64,000 nt of DNA from Theocolax elegans (lineage: Eukaryota > Arthropoda > Insecta > Hymenoptera > Cerocephalidae): contig CM047428.1 in NCBI GenBank assembly GCA_026168455.1, forward strand, positions 42,144,769 through 42,208,768, in the 5' to 3' direction. A model generated the notes under the pieces. The model made no database searches. It was given only the letters and a program-made list of their open reading frames with translations, and had not been told where the DNA came from. A program made the position numbers and the translations under genes. This document shows, in pieces, positions 1-12,589 of this stretch; within the stretch, counting starts at the first letter, position 1; each line of letters starts with the position of its first letter.

Positions 1-981
1 TAGTATTTTAAATAAGTGACTTTTATTTTTTACTTGTCCCAAAATTGCATATCGTATTGATTTTTCAAAATGTTCACTAATTTTATTTACTATTTCTGTT
101 TCAGAAAAATCCATATCTAATTCTTTTATTAAACCAAATATATATGTAGCATATTCTACTCTTGACCATTTATTATATTCAATATTGACCAAATTCTACC
201 TTTCTTTTGCAGATCTTTGTAAAGTTTGATTCCAATATCTATCTTTAAACACTTTAATAAATTGATTAAATGTTTCTATTTCTGATTCTTGTATGTACCA
301 CCATTCTTTTGCTGAATCAGTTAATGATTGTGATATGCTAGCACATATTTCATTAAAGTTTAAATTATAGTTATTAACATATTTTTCTAAATCGATTAAA
401 AAACGCATTGGTCGTTCATAAGGCTGTCCCGAAAACTTTGGTAAATCAATTTTAATTTTAGGCATTGATTCAGTAGAATTAAATGTTTGATTATATTCAA
501 TTACTTTTTCATTTGATTCTTTAAAAGATTTTTCAAGATTTTATATTCTCTTATCATATTCCAATTCCATTTCTTTTATTTTATTTGAAAAATAATTTTT
601 TAATTCTAAATATAAATCATCATTTAAAACTAATACTTTTAATTCATTATTTTATTCTCAATTTTTTAACTTCATTGTTCACCATTTTTAAATTATCAGA
701 TAACACTTCATTTTGTTCTATTAATTTTTGATTCAATAGATTAATATTTTCATTACTTTTCTATAATTATCAATTACATCTATATTTTTATTTTGATTTA
801 ATTCAATTTCTGTTTGTTTTTCATCTATTAACTTTAATTCTTCTGTAACAGCCTCCTCCCAAGCATTACGTTTTTTATCGATTTCAGTTGTTTCTTCATT
901 ATTAAAAGAATTTTGCATATTTAACAAATATACTTGATTTTCTTTTTGCCATTTTGAAAAATCTATATAATATAAATTCAA
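1..981 (-). pseudogene. Ty3-type retrotransposon gag remnant
   Basis: Reading frames on the minus strand at 733-981 and 1-465 encode a lysine/glutamate-rich N-terminal part and then a gag core. The core begins near a PKIKIDLPKFSG motif and contains WW...F..F...F..RYWN, the pattern seen in Ty3-type capsid domains that package element RNA. A TAG at about 190-195 interrupts the frame, which then continues in register to the window edge; another stop lies near 541. No protease or zinc knuckle is visible because the window ends. Inference: an old LTR element running off the left edge. The exact lineage cannot be assigned. Confidence 0.65.
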
Positions 982-1193
982 TATCTATATATTAACAAAC
1001 AAGTTTAAAATATTAATATTTAATAAAATTTTTATATAATTAATACTTTATGTTTGAATTTATTTTAATTGTTATTACGCGATCAATACCACAAATATTG
1101 CTATCTTCTTTATTTAACAATTTTTGTTAAATTGATTTACACATTCAAAATACTACACATGTTTTTTGTGGGTAACAAACAAATAGCAGTTAA

Positions 1194-1839
1194 CCTTTTC
1201 ACTGCGGGGGTGGTCGATATATCGACCACTTAAAATATACAACATATTTAATGTTTTTAGATCAATTTTGATGTTTTAAATGTATATAAAATAGTTTTAT
1301 AATTCCTCAAAATATTATTCACCTTGAAAATAGGTATTTCAAGGTCAAATTTCATCCCTAGTAGAAGCAAGAATTTTAGAGTGATTTCTTTCGTAATTTT
1401 ATATACTGTTTATAAAAAATACTTTAAAACATCACTGCGGTATCCTTAACCTTGAAAATTTACAGTCAAGGTCATATTGTATTTTATTTGCATAAGCGAA
1501 AGTTCGATCTAGCTTTTTAGCGTTATTGATGAGGTCAAAACGGGAAAAAAAGTAAAAAAATCCTAAAATTATCTTTGTTCATGAAAATGTCTATTTCGCG
1601 ATGAAATTTTAGTTTCCAAAACAAAACATCGAGCTTAAACCTTATTGTTGAAGGTTATATAAAATGCTGCGGCATTCATTTTCAGCGTGATCTAAAATCA
1701 ATGACGTAAACACAAAATCTGTTATTTACTATTTCGGTCTGGGAGTTGGTATATCTTTGTTGTTCGTCAACTGGGTACGAAATAAATGTCATCACTTATT
1801 GCAGAAACTAGTCTAATCTTCAAAAATATTTTAATTTTA
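1194..1839 (+). repeat. duplicated piggyBac 5' end, copy 1
   Basis: This block is nearly identical to 5547-6192; the first visible difference is TTCACTGC against TTGACTGC. It follows a TTAA at 1190-1193, the target used by piggyBac transposases. It carries the palindrome GGTCGATATATCGACC at 1212-1227, 18 nt inside the end. It also has two inverted TTGAAA/TTTCAAGGTCA pairs near 1320-1345 and 1450-1475. No transposase follows. It is either the 5' remnant of a deleted copy or a segmental copy of the element at 5547. Confidence 0.75.
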
Positions 1840-4256
1840 AAAATGAAACTTTAACCGTCAATTGTAAATTTCCTTCCATTTCCTTAAATATTATTTTTTA
1901 TAAATGAATATTATAATTAAAAGTTTACGATCAATGTATGATTTGCACTTTCCCAGTTGTTCCCATACATGTGGGCACCCTCCTTCATTCTCATCTTGTT
2001 TGTTACCGGCAATTGCAGTATTGACGCTACTAGTACTGTCGGTACTACTTACTGTTAAATCTATCTCTAGAGGTTCTACTGCAACTACTACTGTACTATC
2101 GCAGCTACTAGTACAGCTGTTATATATTCATTGCTTACACTTATGAAAATTTTCACTCTCAGAATGATTAAAATATGTCAGTGTAAAAGAGGTACGTTAA
2201 ATAGTCTCGAAAACCTTACGGACACATTTAATAATCACAAAGTCGTTGATTGTGTGTAAAACAGTTATATGTAAAAAACTATATGCATGATTTCCTGAAT
2301 ATTACAAAAAAAATAGTAGATCTTATGCTTTTTATGAAACATTTTGCGCGCTAGTTGATGGTTTTGATCATTCTGTTATCTTATTGCATGTGAAGTAATC
2401 GAAAACGTCCTGCCTGAGGAATAAACTAATCGTATCAGTATTTATATCTCAATCTAAAAAGAGTTTTGTAGACTCAATACCCATACTCTACCACACTTTG
2501 TACAAATATGCCAATCTTGCAGTTTGCCGATACTTAATGCGTGCCATTACATTTTTTGTCAAATGTGTTACGTTTGTTCTCACCATTATGACTTTAACAA
2601 TAATTATTGGCTAACGGAAGCTGTTAAGACACCTCGGTGCATCTTCTTAAATACTTTCACAATCTGATCTATATGGTTGAGTGTATTATTATATTATACA
2701 TATTATACATATTTTCCAAAATACTTATTCTGATTGTAACACTAACGACCAATCTACTGCTTAATTTCGATGAGCCTGACGCCATTGTTAAATATGTACA
2801 TACAAATGTTTCTAGGGATCTTCTTAATCACGTTATAGTGTTTTCTGGGTATAAAATAGTCAAAACTGGATATGTAGCTGTAGGTATACCCTGAATGATT
2901 TAGTCATACAATCCTCGTGTAGTTCAAGGTTTTCATTCTCATGATTGTTAGCTCGTTGTACGAATTCTCACAAAAAGTACATATGCGCTAAAAATCGCGT
3001 GATCAGCAGAACGTATTTCTCGCGCATAGGAATCAAAATTCCCAATACTTAAACACCCATACCTTGTTGCAACGTGGGCGCATAATGAGTCTTGACAGAT
3101 AAAATAGCTTATTGTAAAATGAATTTCCGTAATGAATACATTATAGAAATCTTAACTGTTAGGTGGAGGGAGTGGGTGTCATGTGAGGTTGAAGTAAAGA
3201 ATATTGCGATTTGTCGAATAAACGCGTTAGAGGTACGAATACGATAGAGTGGGACGGGGGTCATCAGTAAACGAATTTTGTTCTTTAGTACATGAGAAGT
3301 GTAATAGTTGTTTGGGTGTGAGCAGGGCCCACACTTTGGTTAGACAAATCAACCCCAGTAGATCGCGTTCTTTAGAGAGAAACGACTCAGAGATACATAT
3401 AGAAAATATAAGAGGCAGAGTCATTAATAAAAGTTTTTTTCTGATACATGATATTTTGATGTGACATACACACTTTGGTGCAGCTCGCGCTGCTATTGTC
3501 CCTACCATCATCCTCCTCCGTCACAACTGTCCCCTACTGCCCCACCCGCAATATAGAGTGCCACAATTGCTCCAGGAGTGGAAGGTTGCTGTGTATATCC
3601 ATAGTGTGGTATTTACTACGTATAAGCGAAACAGTGTCTGGTTTCCATAAACTTTGCATATGTAAAGATTAAATATAATGATTAATTAATTACATTTATT
3701 CATATGATTTAAAATAAACATGATTTACCAGAGTGCGAATCGAAAATGTAAGTCGCGAGAGAAGCGAGCGTTTTTGCTAGGACAAATTAAAAATATAATA
3801 TTGTAATGATGTTGTATAGGAAAAATATCAGGAGTTATCTTAATTTAAAAGGACTCCACACAAACTTTATAAGAATGCGCTTCCGATTAAATTGCCCCAA
3901 ACTTTGGTAAGTTTGTAGTATTGAGAGCACAAAGTTTAAAATTCAATTTTTAGAGTTATTTTAAGATCGTGAAGGTTGTCATTTACTAGTGCATTTCTGT
4001 GGACGGTATAAAGAAAACTATTTATACAAATATTCCTCGAACTGAAGAAGGGCATTCTGTGGTGACATCATACGACTTCTATTAATTAAAAGATGAAACG
4101 AGAATTTATCATTACTTTTATTTCTTCTGCCAAAACTAAGAATTTCCATTTAAAAATAGGTTTGACCTTCAAATGACCTTTATTATTGACCTTAAGGTCG
4201 CAGTGAAGCTCAAAGCTAAACAAACATTAATTACTAATAAAATATGATAATATGAA
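1840..4256. other. no recognisable gene
   Basis: AT-rich sequence with only short overlapping frames on both strands and no recognisable domain. A phrase around 4145-4200 repeats TGACCT half-sites in both orientations, like the flanks of the neighbouring piggyBac ends. I see nothing else to annotate. Confidence 0.5.
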
Positions 4257-4260
4257 TTAA

Positions 4261-5542
<1,282 letters not shown>

Positions 5543-7436
5543 TTAACCTTTTGACTGCGGGGGTGGTCGATATATCGACCACTTAAAATATACAACATAT
5601 TTAATGTTTTTAGATCAATTTTGATGTTTTAAATGTATATAAAATAGTTTTATAATTCCTCAAAATATTATTCACCTTGAAAATAGGTATTTCAAGGTCA
5701 AATTTCATCCCTAGTAGAAGCAAGAATTTTAGAGTGATTTCTTTCGTAATTTTATATACTGTTTATAAAAAATACTTTAAAACATCACTGCGGTATCCTT
5801 AACCTTGAAAATTTACAGTCAAGGTCATATTGTATTTTATTTGCATAAGCGAAAGTTCGATCTAGCTTTTTAGCGTTATTGATGAGGTCAAAACGGGAAA
5901 AAAAGTAAAAAAATCCTAAAATTATCTTTGTTCATGAAAATGTCTATTTCGCGATGAAATTTTAGTTTCCAAAACAAAACATCGAGCTTAAACCTTATTG
6001 TTGAAGGTTATATAAAATGCTGCGGCATTCATTTTCAGCGTGATCTAAAATCAATGACGTAAACACAAAATCTGTTATTTACTATTTCGGTCTGGGAGTT
6101 GGTATATCTTTGTTGTTCGTCAACTGGGTACGAAATAAATGTCATCACTTATTGCAGAAACTAGTCTAATCTTCAAAAATATTTTAATTTTAAAAAATTA
6201 ATTTATTTTTTATTCATTCATATTTATAAATTTATAATACGATGCAGATTGGTACTTCTCATGCATAACTTATTAGTCTCCAGGATTCACACAGTATATA
6301 ATTTTTACTATTTTCACTTTTTGAATATTACACTATTGAATAGTGTAATATTCTATCTTCTATAAAATGGCTGAACATAAAGCTTGGAGTAGTGGCGAGT
6401 CCGAACCAGAAAATGGAGTATTAGAAAACGAGGTTTTAGACAATGGAGCAGAAAATGAAGACATCGGGGAAGTCAATTTGGAAGACTTTTCTTATAAGGA
6501 AACTGAATTGTCTGAGAACGCGTATTTTTATCCATCAATTAAAGATTTTCTAGGTAGCTCCGAAATATATTCGAATATCTCTTTTTCAGGAAATACACCA
6601 ATTGATTATTTCAATTACTTTTGTGATTCTTCTTTGCTCAAAAATATTGTAGAGTAAACCAATTGTTACGCAACTCAATCCCATAACTCGTTTTTCCCAC
6701 ATGAAAGCTTGGTCCCCTGTCATAAAAACAGAATTGGAAACTTTTCTAGGTCTTTCCATTCTAATGATCCATGTCTGTAAAGGCGATTTTCAAAGTTATT
6801 GGTCCACAGATCTTTTGCTACACACTCCAATTTTTGGCCAAATAATGCCTCGCGATAAATATATTCACATCCTACGATGTTTACATTTTCCTAATAATGA
6901 AGAAATCGAAAATCATCCTTTAGTGAAAATAAAGCTAGTAATAGAATACGTGCAAAGCAAATTTTCAGCAGTTCTTACTCCAGGAAAAAATCTGTGCATA
7001 GATGAAAGTCCTTTATTATGGAAAGGTAGGTTTCGATTCAAGCAGTACATTCCTTTGAAGAGAAATCGCTTTGGCATCAAGCTATTCATGATTGTAGACT
7101 GCGAGACGGGATTCGTGTTGGGTTATATTGTTTATACTGGCGCAGACACTGATTATCAAAAGTTTGATTTGGGTGTTACTGGCGATATTGTAGCTCACTT
7201 TTTACAATCTTATTTTTATAAGGGTCATGTTGTATACATAGATAATTGGTACACATCTCCCACTTTGGCAGAATTTTTACACGATCGTGATACAGATATG
7301 TGTGGTACAGTGAAAGCAAATAGAAAGGGAATACCAAAGCTTGAAAGCAAGTTAGTTCGAGGTGAAGTACAAGTCTCTCACAACGATGTGTGGATGGCAG
7401 TGAGGTGGGAAGATAAACGTAGCGTTCGTATGCTCA

Positions 7437-10308
7437 GGAGAGACCGGGGATAATAGGCGCACTTTTTACTTAATTATTTTTTTCTTGCATCTAAATGAGC
7501 TATATGAAAAATTCAATAGTGGTTTGCAAACTACTTAGTGCAACGAACATTCTCTAATTTTTTTTTAGATTTTGAAATAATCATTTTAAAGTATTGCAAT
7601 GTTTTTTACAAGGTGAGCGTTGTGCCAATTAGCCCCTACCTCGGGGCAGGTTGTCTCTTCATTTGGGGTAAGTTGGCTACGCAATAATTTTTAAAGAATC
7701 GTTCTCTAAACAAATTTATTATATTAATTTTGACAACATCAACATATTAGGTGTATATAATTTACATCATATGAAATATAAATCGTTTAGTAAATGTACA
7801 TTAACATCATAAATAAACTGTACAAACTGAACCAATGTAACAAATTAAATAATTAATTATATACTTTTTAATTTTGGCTTTATTTATTACTAGTTTTTAT
7901 TTTTTTTAGTAACTTCTTTTTCTCATTATTTGGTTTAAGCTTCCTTTTTCCAAATTTTTTATTTTCGGTCAATTTTTTTCTTTCAGCAATACTATTTCTT
8001 ACGTCGGGATCAGTTAATATAGCAGTAGTCTGCTTTTTTCTTTGACTTCTTGTTATGCGGGTGTTTGCTTTTAAAAACGGCCTAATAGTTTCTAAGGTAG
8101 AACTTTCTGCCTCTAAAGAAACTGCGTTTTGTTCAATCATTCCATTTTCCCATTTTCTGTGATTAAATTATTGTTTGCAGATTCTGAATGATTAGGCCTG
8201 TCTGTTGTATACCGTTTTGCAAAATCGCATTCCTGAAATATATTTAAATTGAATGGAAAGACTCCCGTAGCGTTAAAGCCAGCTTGTATGTTGCGTTGTG
8301 TCAAGGCCAATGGTAGTGCTGTTCTTATTATTTCCGGGATATTGTAAATTATCATCGTTCTTCCTGGATGATTAGTTATCCAGCTGTCACAAGCAGTATT
8401 TACATACTTTTTGAGTGGTCCGTACACACTTCTGTCAAGTGGTTGAAGTTTGTGAGTGCAGTGAGGAGAGAAAGACAACATAGTTATTCCATTTTTGTTT
8501 GCATAATCAATTCCGTCAATAGATAAATGTGACTGATGATTGTCAAGCAACAATAATACGGCCTTAGTTTTTGAGCAATTCATGTGTGCTACGAAATGTT
8601 TCAAGAAATCGAGAAAATGATTCTCGTTCATCCATCCTGAAGGATTAGCAGATCCAGTACTCCCAACTGGTCCATTTCGTACAAAATGATCTTTATATTT
8701 AACGCTTGGAAAAATAAAAAATGGCGGTACAGAATTGTCAATTGCAGAAACAGACACCATAAGCGTAACTAAGGTTCCTCGCTCAGCCGAAGTGATTCTG
8801 CCGATTTGTTTAACACCTTTGCGTGCAACAACTCTATTTGGTTTTTGAACCGTTGTTACACCTATTTCATCCGCATTCCAAATATCTTTAGGAGACAATT
8901 TAAGTCGATCCATCACGGTTTTTAAATTGTTGAAAAAAAGTTTAGCGTTGTCGGGATTAAATGCTGATGCTCTCACTAAACTAGTAGCTTCTGGGGTTCG
9001 AATAGAGAGAGATGAGTGACGTTTTAAAAACGATGCAAACCAGTCAGGTCCAGTCATTTTATTTTCTATCCAAGAAGATGGCATTTTGAGTTTAAGATAA
9101 CTTGCGTAATCGTAGGCTAATTTCTTTATTTCTTTTGGAGATAGGCCGAAGTAGATATCCGATGCTTTTTTAATATACTCTTCAAGGTGTTCTTCTTGTT
9201 CATATGTAAATATCTGAATTAAAAATTATTTGTTAATATAATTAAAACAAAATTGAGTCAATATAATAAATTAATAAAGTTATAATTTTGTCAGAAATAC
9301 GCATAAAAATTGAAATTATTTAGAATTGTGTAACAGTAAAATTTTTAAAGACTAAATTACAGACTATGATACGCGCGCACACAAACATAAACGCAATTCA
9401 AAATATAAACACTGTCAATAAACACACTATCAAAGTAAACAAATGCTGTGCCTTACTGTTTAAAACTTACAAATATTCTCAATATTAGCGTTTATATTTT
9501 AAATCAATAAATTCTAGGTTTCGAAATTAGATATTAAAATTACCCTTTTGTTGCTGTTATATCCAAATGTTGCAGTTGATATCGTTGGCTCATCTTCGAA
9601 TGAAGTTTCGTTGAATCTGGAGCAATATCTCGTAAGACTTCTAGCAGGAATTCCAAAATCTGCAGCTACTGAATTTTATAGATTTTTTCTCAATTTTTAC
9701 CAACTTTATAGCTTCCAAAATGTCTCTATTAGATGCTTTAGCTCGTTCAGTTTTCCTTATGGAATTTCGGACCATTATTGAACTAAAAATATGTAATTTA
9801 CAGAATAAAAAACTGTACGGGGCAGGTAGGCGTAACATGTTGATGATACAATTTACCCCGACAAAAATGAAACAATTTTCCCCTTGCATGTTTTATAAGC
9901 TAAAACATATTTTCCGCATAAAATAATTAAATTAAAAAAAAATGAAACGTATCTAATGAAAGCTTAGATTGAGTACAATAATTTCCACTACTAGTTATTA
10001 ATTAATATTAATTTATTAATGCGGATAAATCTTTTTTTGTGAAAAATTATTATTTTACTTTAGCTTGCTGAAAGTCTTATTGAAGTAAATGATGTTTAGA
10101 CACTGGCAGTCTCGACTATTGCTCACTACACTATTGTACAGCGCTACTGTTGACAGACTATGATACGTAGACTATGATACGTATTATTACTTATCATATA
10201 TTTAATATTAGGTATTACGATATATACGTAATACCTAATATTGCTCTGACACGGATTTATCATCGTTGCGCCTACTTACCTCTGTAGCCATCCAGCCCCG
10301 GTCTCCCC
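7437..10308 (-). mobile_element. pogo/Tigger-like DNA transposon nested in piggyBac
   Basis: The insert has matching inverted ends: left GGAGAGACCGGGG, right (reverse complement) GGGGAGACCGGGG. It is flanked by TA on the right (10309-10310) and by CA, a mutated TA, on the left (7435-7436). Removing it restores the piggyBac frame, as comparison with copy A shows. TA duplication and the pipsqueak-HTH plus DDE_1 transposase fit the pogo branch of Tc1/mariner. The 2.87-kb length is normal for an autonomous copy. Confidence 0.85.
7880..9775 (-). pseudogene. pogo-like DDE transposase (HTH_psq + DDE_1)
   Basis: The minus-strand start at 9775 (MVRNSIRKTERAKAS) opens a pipsqueak-type helix-turn-helix. 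A one-base frameshift near 9675 breaks it before AADFGIPARSLTRY. A probable intron lies between about 9546 and 9214 (donor GGTAAT, acceptor TTCAG). The downstream exon runs through FTYEQEEHLEEYIKK and GPDWFASFLKRH into a DDE_1 catalytic core: NADEIG (first Asp), LLLDNHQSH (second) and HKLQPLDRSVYGPLK (third). An overlap at 8137-8140 shifts to a lysine-rich tail ending at 7880. The frameshifts suggest it is inactive. Confidence 0.85.
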
Positions 10309-10788
10309 TACAACTGTGCACGAACTTGAATTCTGTGCAGCTGGAAAAAAATGTTACCTAACAAAGCCAAGATGTGTCCACGATTATAATCAAAATATGG
10401 GTGGTATTGATAATGTTAATAGACAATTATCTATAACAGAAACAGTGCAAAAAACAATGAAATGGTATCGAAAGCTTTTTTTTCATCCTATTGATCTTTA
10501 TCTATCCAATGCTCATGCGTTGTATAAAATGAGAAACGTGAAAGCTATATCATTTCCTTCATTTAGATTACAGGTTGCTAGATCATTATACATTGACTCT
10601 CCGATTCGATTAGTAGGCCGCCATTTCCCAAGGCAAGGTACATGTCGAAGATGCCACTTGTGCTCTTTGCGTAAGACTCCACGTAGAGCGACATACTTTT
10701 GCCCTAGTTGTGAAACTCCTCTATGCGCAGCACCATGCTTTGAAGAGTACCACGCAAAAGAGACATTACCGTAGAGCCAATCATTCCT

Positions 10789-10911
10789 ACGTGAGAGGCA
10801 AGGGGACTCACGGAAATCAAGCACCCCGAAACGTGAGAGGCAAGGGGACTTTCGGAAATCAAGCACCCCGAAACGTGAGAGGCAAGGGGACTCACGAAAA
10901 TGAAGCACCCC
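10789..10911 (+). repeat. 42-bp minisatellite, three copies
   Basis: Three head-to-tail units start at 10789, 10831 and 10873 (the last is 39 nt). Each begins ACGTGAGAGGCAAGGGGACT and ends AGCACCCC. Differences are few (CACGG, TTCGG, CACGA). The array begins 14 bp after the piggyBac transposase stop, inside the element's 3' untranslated region. Confidence 0.95.
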
Positions 10912-11167
10912 AATGGGATCATCTTTTCGCCACGTCCACACCGTCGATCCTGAGTTATACTAAGAGCGAATGTCAGAATATTTCTTGACATCTTGACAAA
11001 TGTAGCAGATGTTTGTTGCACTGGTTTTAGAAGTGAATGCGACCTTGAATGTAAATTTTTAAGATCAATGATACCTCAGCTATTTTTTTCAGAACTTTTT
11101 GTTATTCAATCCATGACACTATGTACGAAAATCTTCAAAAAAAATTTATCTACGCTAGAAAAAAAAT

Positions 11168-11198
11168 TTGACCTTGAAAAATAGATTTTCAAGGTCAA
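11168..11198. repeat. inverted TTGACCTTGAAA/TTTCAAGGTCAA in piggyBac 3' flank
   Basis: An almost perfect palindrome, TTGACCTTGAAAA, then ATAGA, then TTTTCAAGGTCAA. The same inverted pair occurs in the 5' end of the element (near 5675-5705 and 1320-1345). Its recurrence at both ends suggests a subterminal site bound by the transposase, but that is inference. Confidence 0.7.
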
Positions 11199-11768
11199 GA
11201 GTATCTTTAGGATTTTTTTACCATTTTTTTCATGTTCAGCGCGAGAAATTACATAGAGATACCCTCTAGAGTTTTCCTGGAAAATGAGAAGAAAATTTTA
11301 CATTGTACTTTACGTTGCCTGCGGTGGTGGTCGATTTATCGACCAGCAGTCAGGGTGGGTCTCTACCTGAAATATCCAATGATCTCATGTATACATTTTG
11401 CATTTTATAAAAGATTGTTTAATGCTAAAATTTTCCCGCAGCCAAAAGGTTCATGGCAATTTATTTAAATAGGTGCACAGTTCTTTAACAACTTTATCAC
11501 AATTGAGTTCCGTGAATGGTATTTTTCGTTTCTGTAGCATATCAATATCAGCTTTAATCACAAAGCCAAGTCTCATTCTAGATAAAATATCATTAAATTG
11601 CTTATCTTTCAATTGCCTCATTTAATATTTAATTCGTCGTAAGAAAATAAATTCCATAAGATATAAGAATTTATAGATCCAATGTACTTTTTAATCTGTT
11701 TCTTCGATAATTCTTTAAATGCAAATTTATATTTAATCGTAAATGAATATATATCAACATAATATTTG

Positions 11769-11976
11769 GAGGCCTGCGATGGCTCGGTCGGTAGGGCGTC
11801 GGGCTCGTAATCTGGAGGTCCCAGGTTCGATTCCCGGCCCCGACCGATTGATACAAGCACCACTGGCGAATGTATTTTCAACAAGTGCTTTCTTCACCGA
11901 GACATCGTATGACCTCCGTCGCTGATTAGCACCGGTTTTGGAGCATAAAAAGAGCGACGTTAAAATAATAAAAAAA
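11769..11976 (+). mobile_element. tRNA-derived SINE
   Basis: A tRNA-like head carries an A-box-like TGGCTCGGTCGG and a perfect B box GGTTCGATTCC. A ~125-nt unrelated body follows, ending in an A-rich tail (AATAATAAAAAAA). The flanking ACATAATATTTG (11757-11768) and ACATTATATTTG (11977-11988) form a 12-bp target duplication with one mismatch. It sits in the Helitron helicase. SINEs of this type are transcribed by RNA polymerase III and moved by LINE enzymes. Confidence 0.85.
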
Positions 11977-12589
11977 ACATTATATTTGATACCACAGATA
12001 TTTCATCTAGTATAATTAAATCCACATCTTTTAGACTTAATCTTATTTGTTTTAATGCTGCAGATGACAGTTCTTTATATTTTGCAGTACCTTCTTGTTC
12101 TACTGGTAAATGTAACAACCTATGAATTATAGGCCGTTAATGTTATATGCTGCTATGCGAGTTGGTGCAGTAACAGCAGTTTCTTTATTTCGAACTATCT
12201 TGTTCCACGATACCAAGAATTTATAATAAAACTCTTTCCCGTACCACCGAAACCGCTGACAAAAATCTTAAATCTAAGAAGGCGAAGCGAGAGATTTGAA
12301 TTGCTGTTAATAACCGTCTATGATACAATTGACATTTCGTTATTTTACCAATTTGACTGCATTTTGCTAAATATGTGTTATTGTGTATTAAATTATTTTA
12401 TGTTGTTTTTAATTTATTTATTTAATTTATTTAACTTTTTAAAAAACGATGTTGATTATGACTTAACTACTATGGAAAGGTATAGATCACACATAACCTC
12501 AATTTCTGCGCAAAATTATAATTGTTTTTAATAAATTTGCTTACTTTTGTTTTCAATTATAGAGCGACGCATCAGAGATGCTATTAATT

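Larger units (their letters stand above)
6367..10774 (+). pseudogene. piggyBac transposase, nearly complete but split
   Basis: Three segments (6367-6654, about 6657-7434 and 10309-10774) read as one transposase of roughly 510 residues. The start MAEHKAWSSGESEPE opens an acidic N-terminus. The DDE_Tnp_1_7 core has LCIDESPLLWKGR (first Asp), CETGFVLGY, VTGDIVAHF, YIDNWYTSP (second Asp) and NMGGIDNVNRQLS (third Asp region). A C-terminal zinc-binding-like module has CRRCHLCSLR, CPSC and CFEEYH. A one-base frameshift near 6655 ends the first segment; the second resumes at once. The pogo insertion lies between RML and TTVHE. Family role: cut-and-paste transposition at TTAA. Without the insertion and frameshift it would be close to intact. 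Confidence 0.85.
5547..11360 (+). mobile_element. piggyBac-like element, copy B, interrupted by pogo
   Basis: The left end follows TTAA (5543-5546) and begins CCTTTTGACTGCGG, with GGTCGATATATCGACC at 5565-5580. The right end is recognisable from the near-matching palindrome GGTCGATTTATCGACC at 11329-11344, followed by AGCAGTCAGGGTGGG, an imperfect inverted match to the left end. No TTAA remains on the right, so the exact boundary is approximate. The transposase is nearly complete apart from one frameshift and the insertion at 7437-10308. Confidence 0.75.

Noticed and set aside
3227..3672. Overlapping frames on both strands near 3.2-3.7 kb
   Set aside because: No domain or repeat similarity; both strands are open by chance in this stretch.
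10513..11021. Minus-strand frames with repeated SPLASHVSGCL-type motif
   Set aside because: Antisense reading of the 42-bp minisatellite and of the piggyBac C-terminus.
11769..11845. Functional tRNA gene
   Set aside because: Promoter boxes are present, but the acceptor stem does not close and the unit continues into a SINE body with target duplication.
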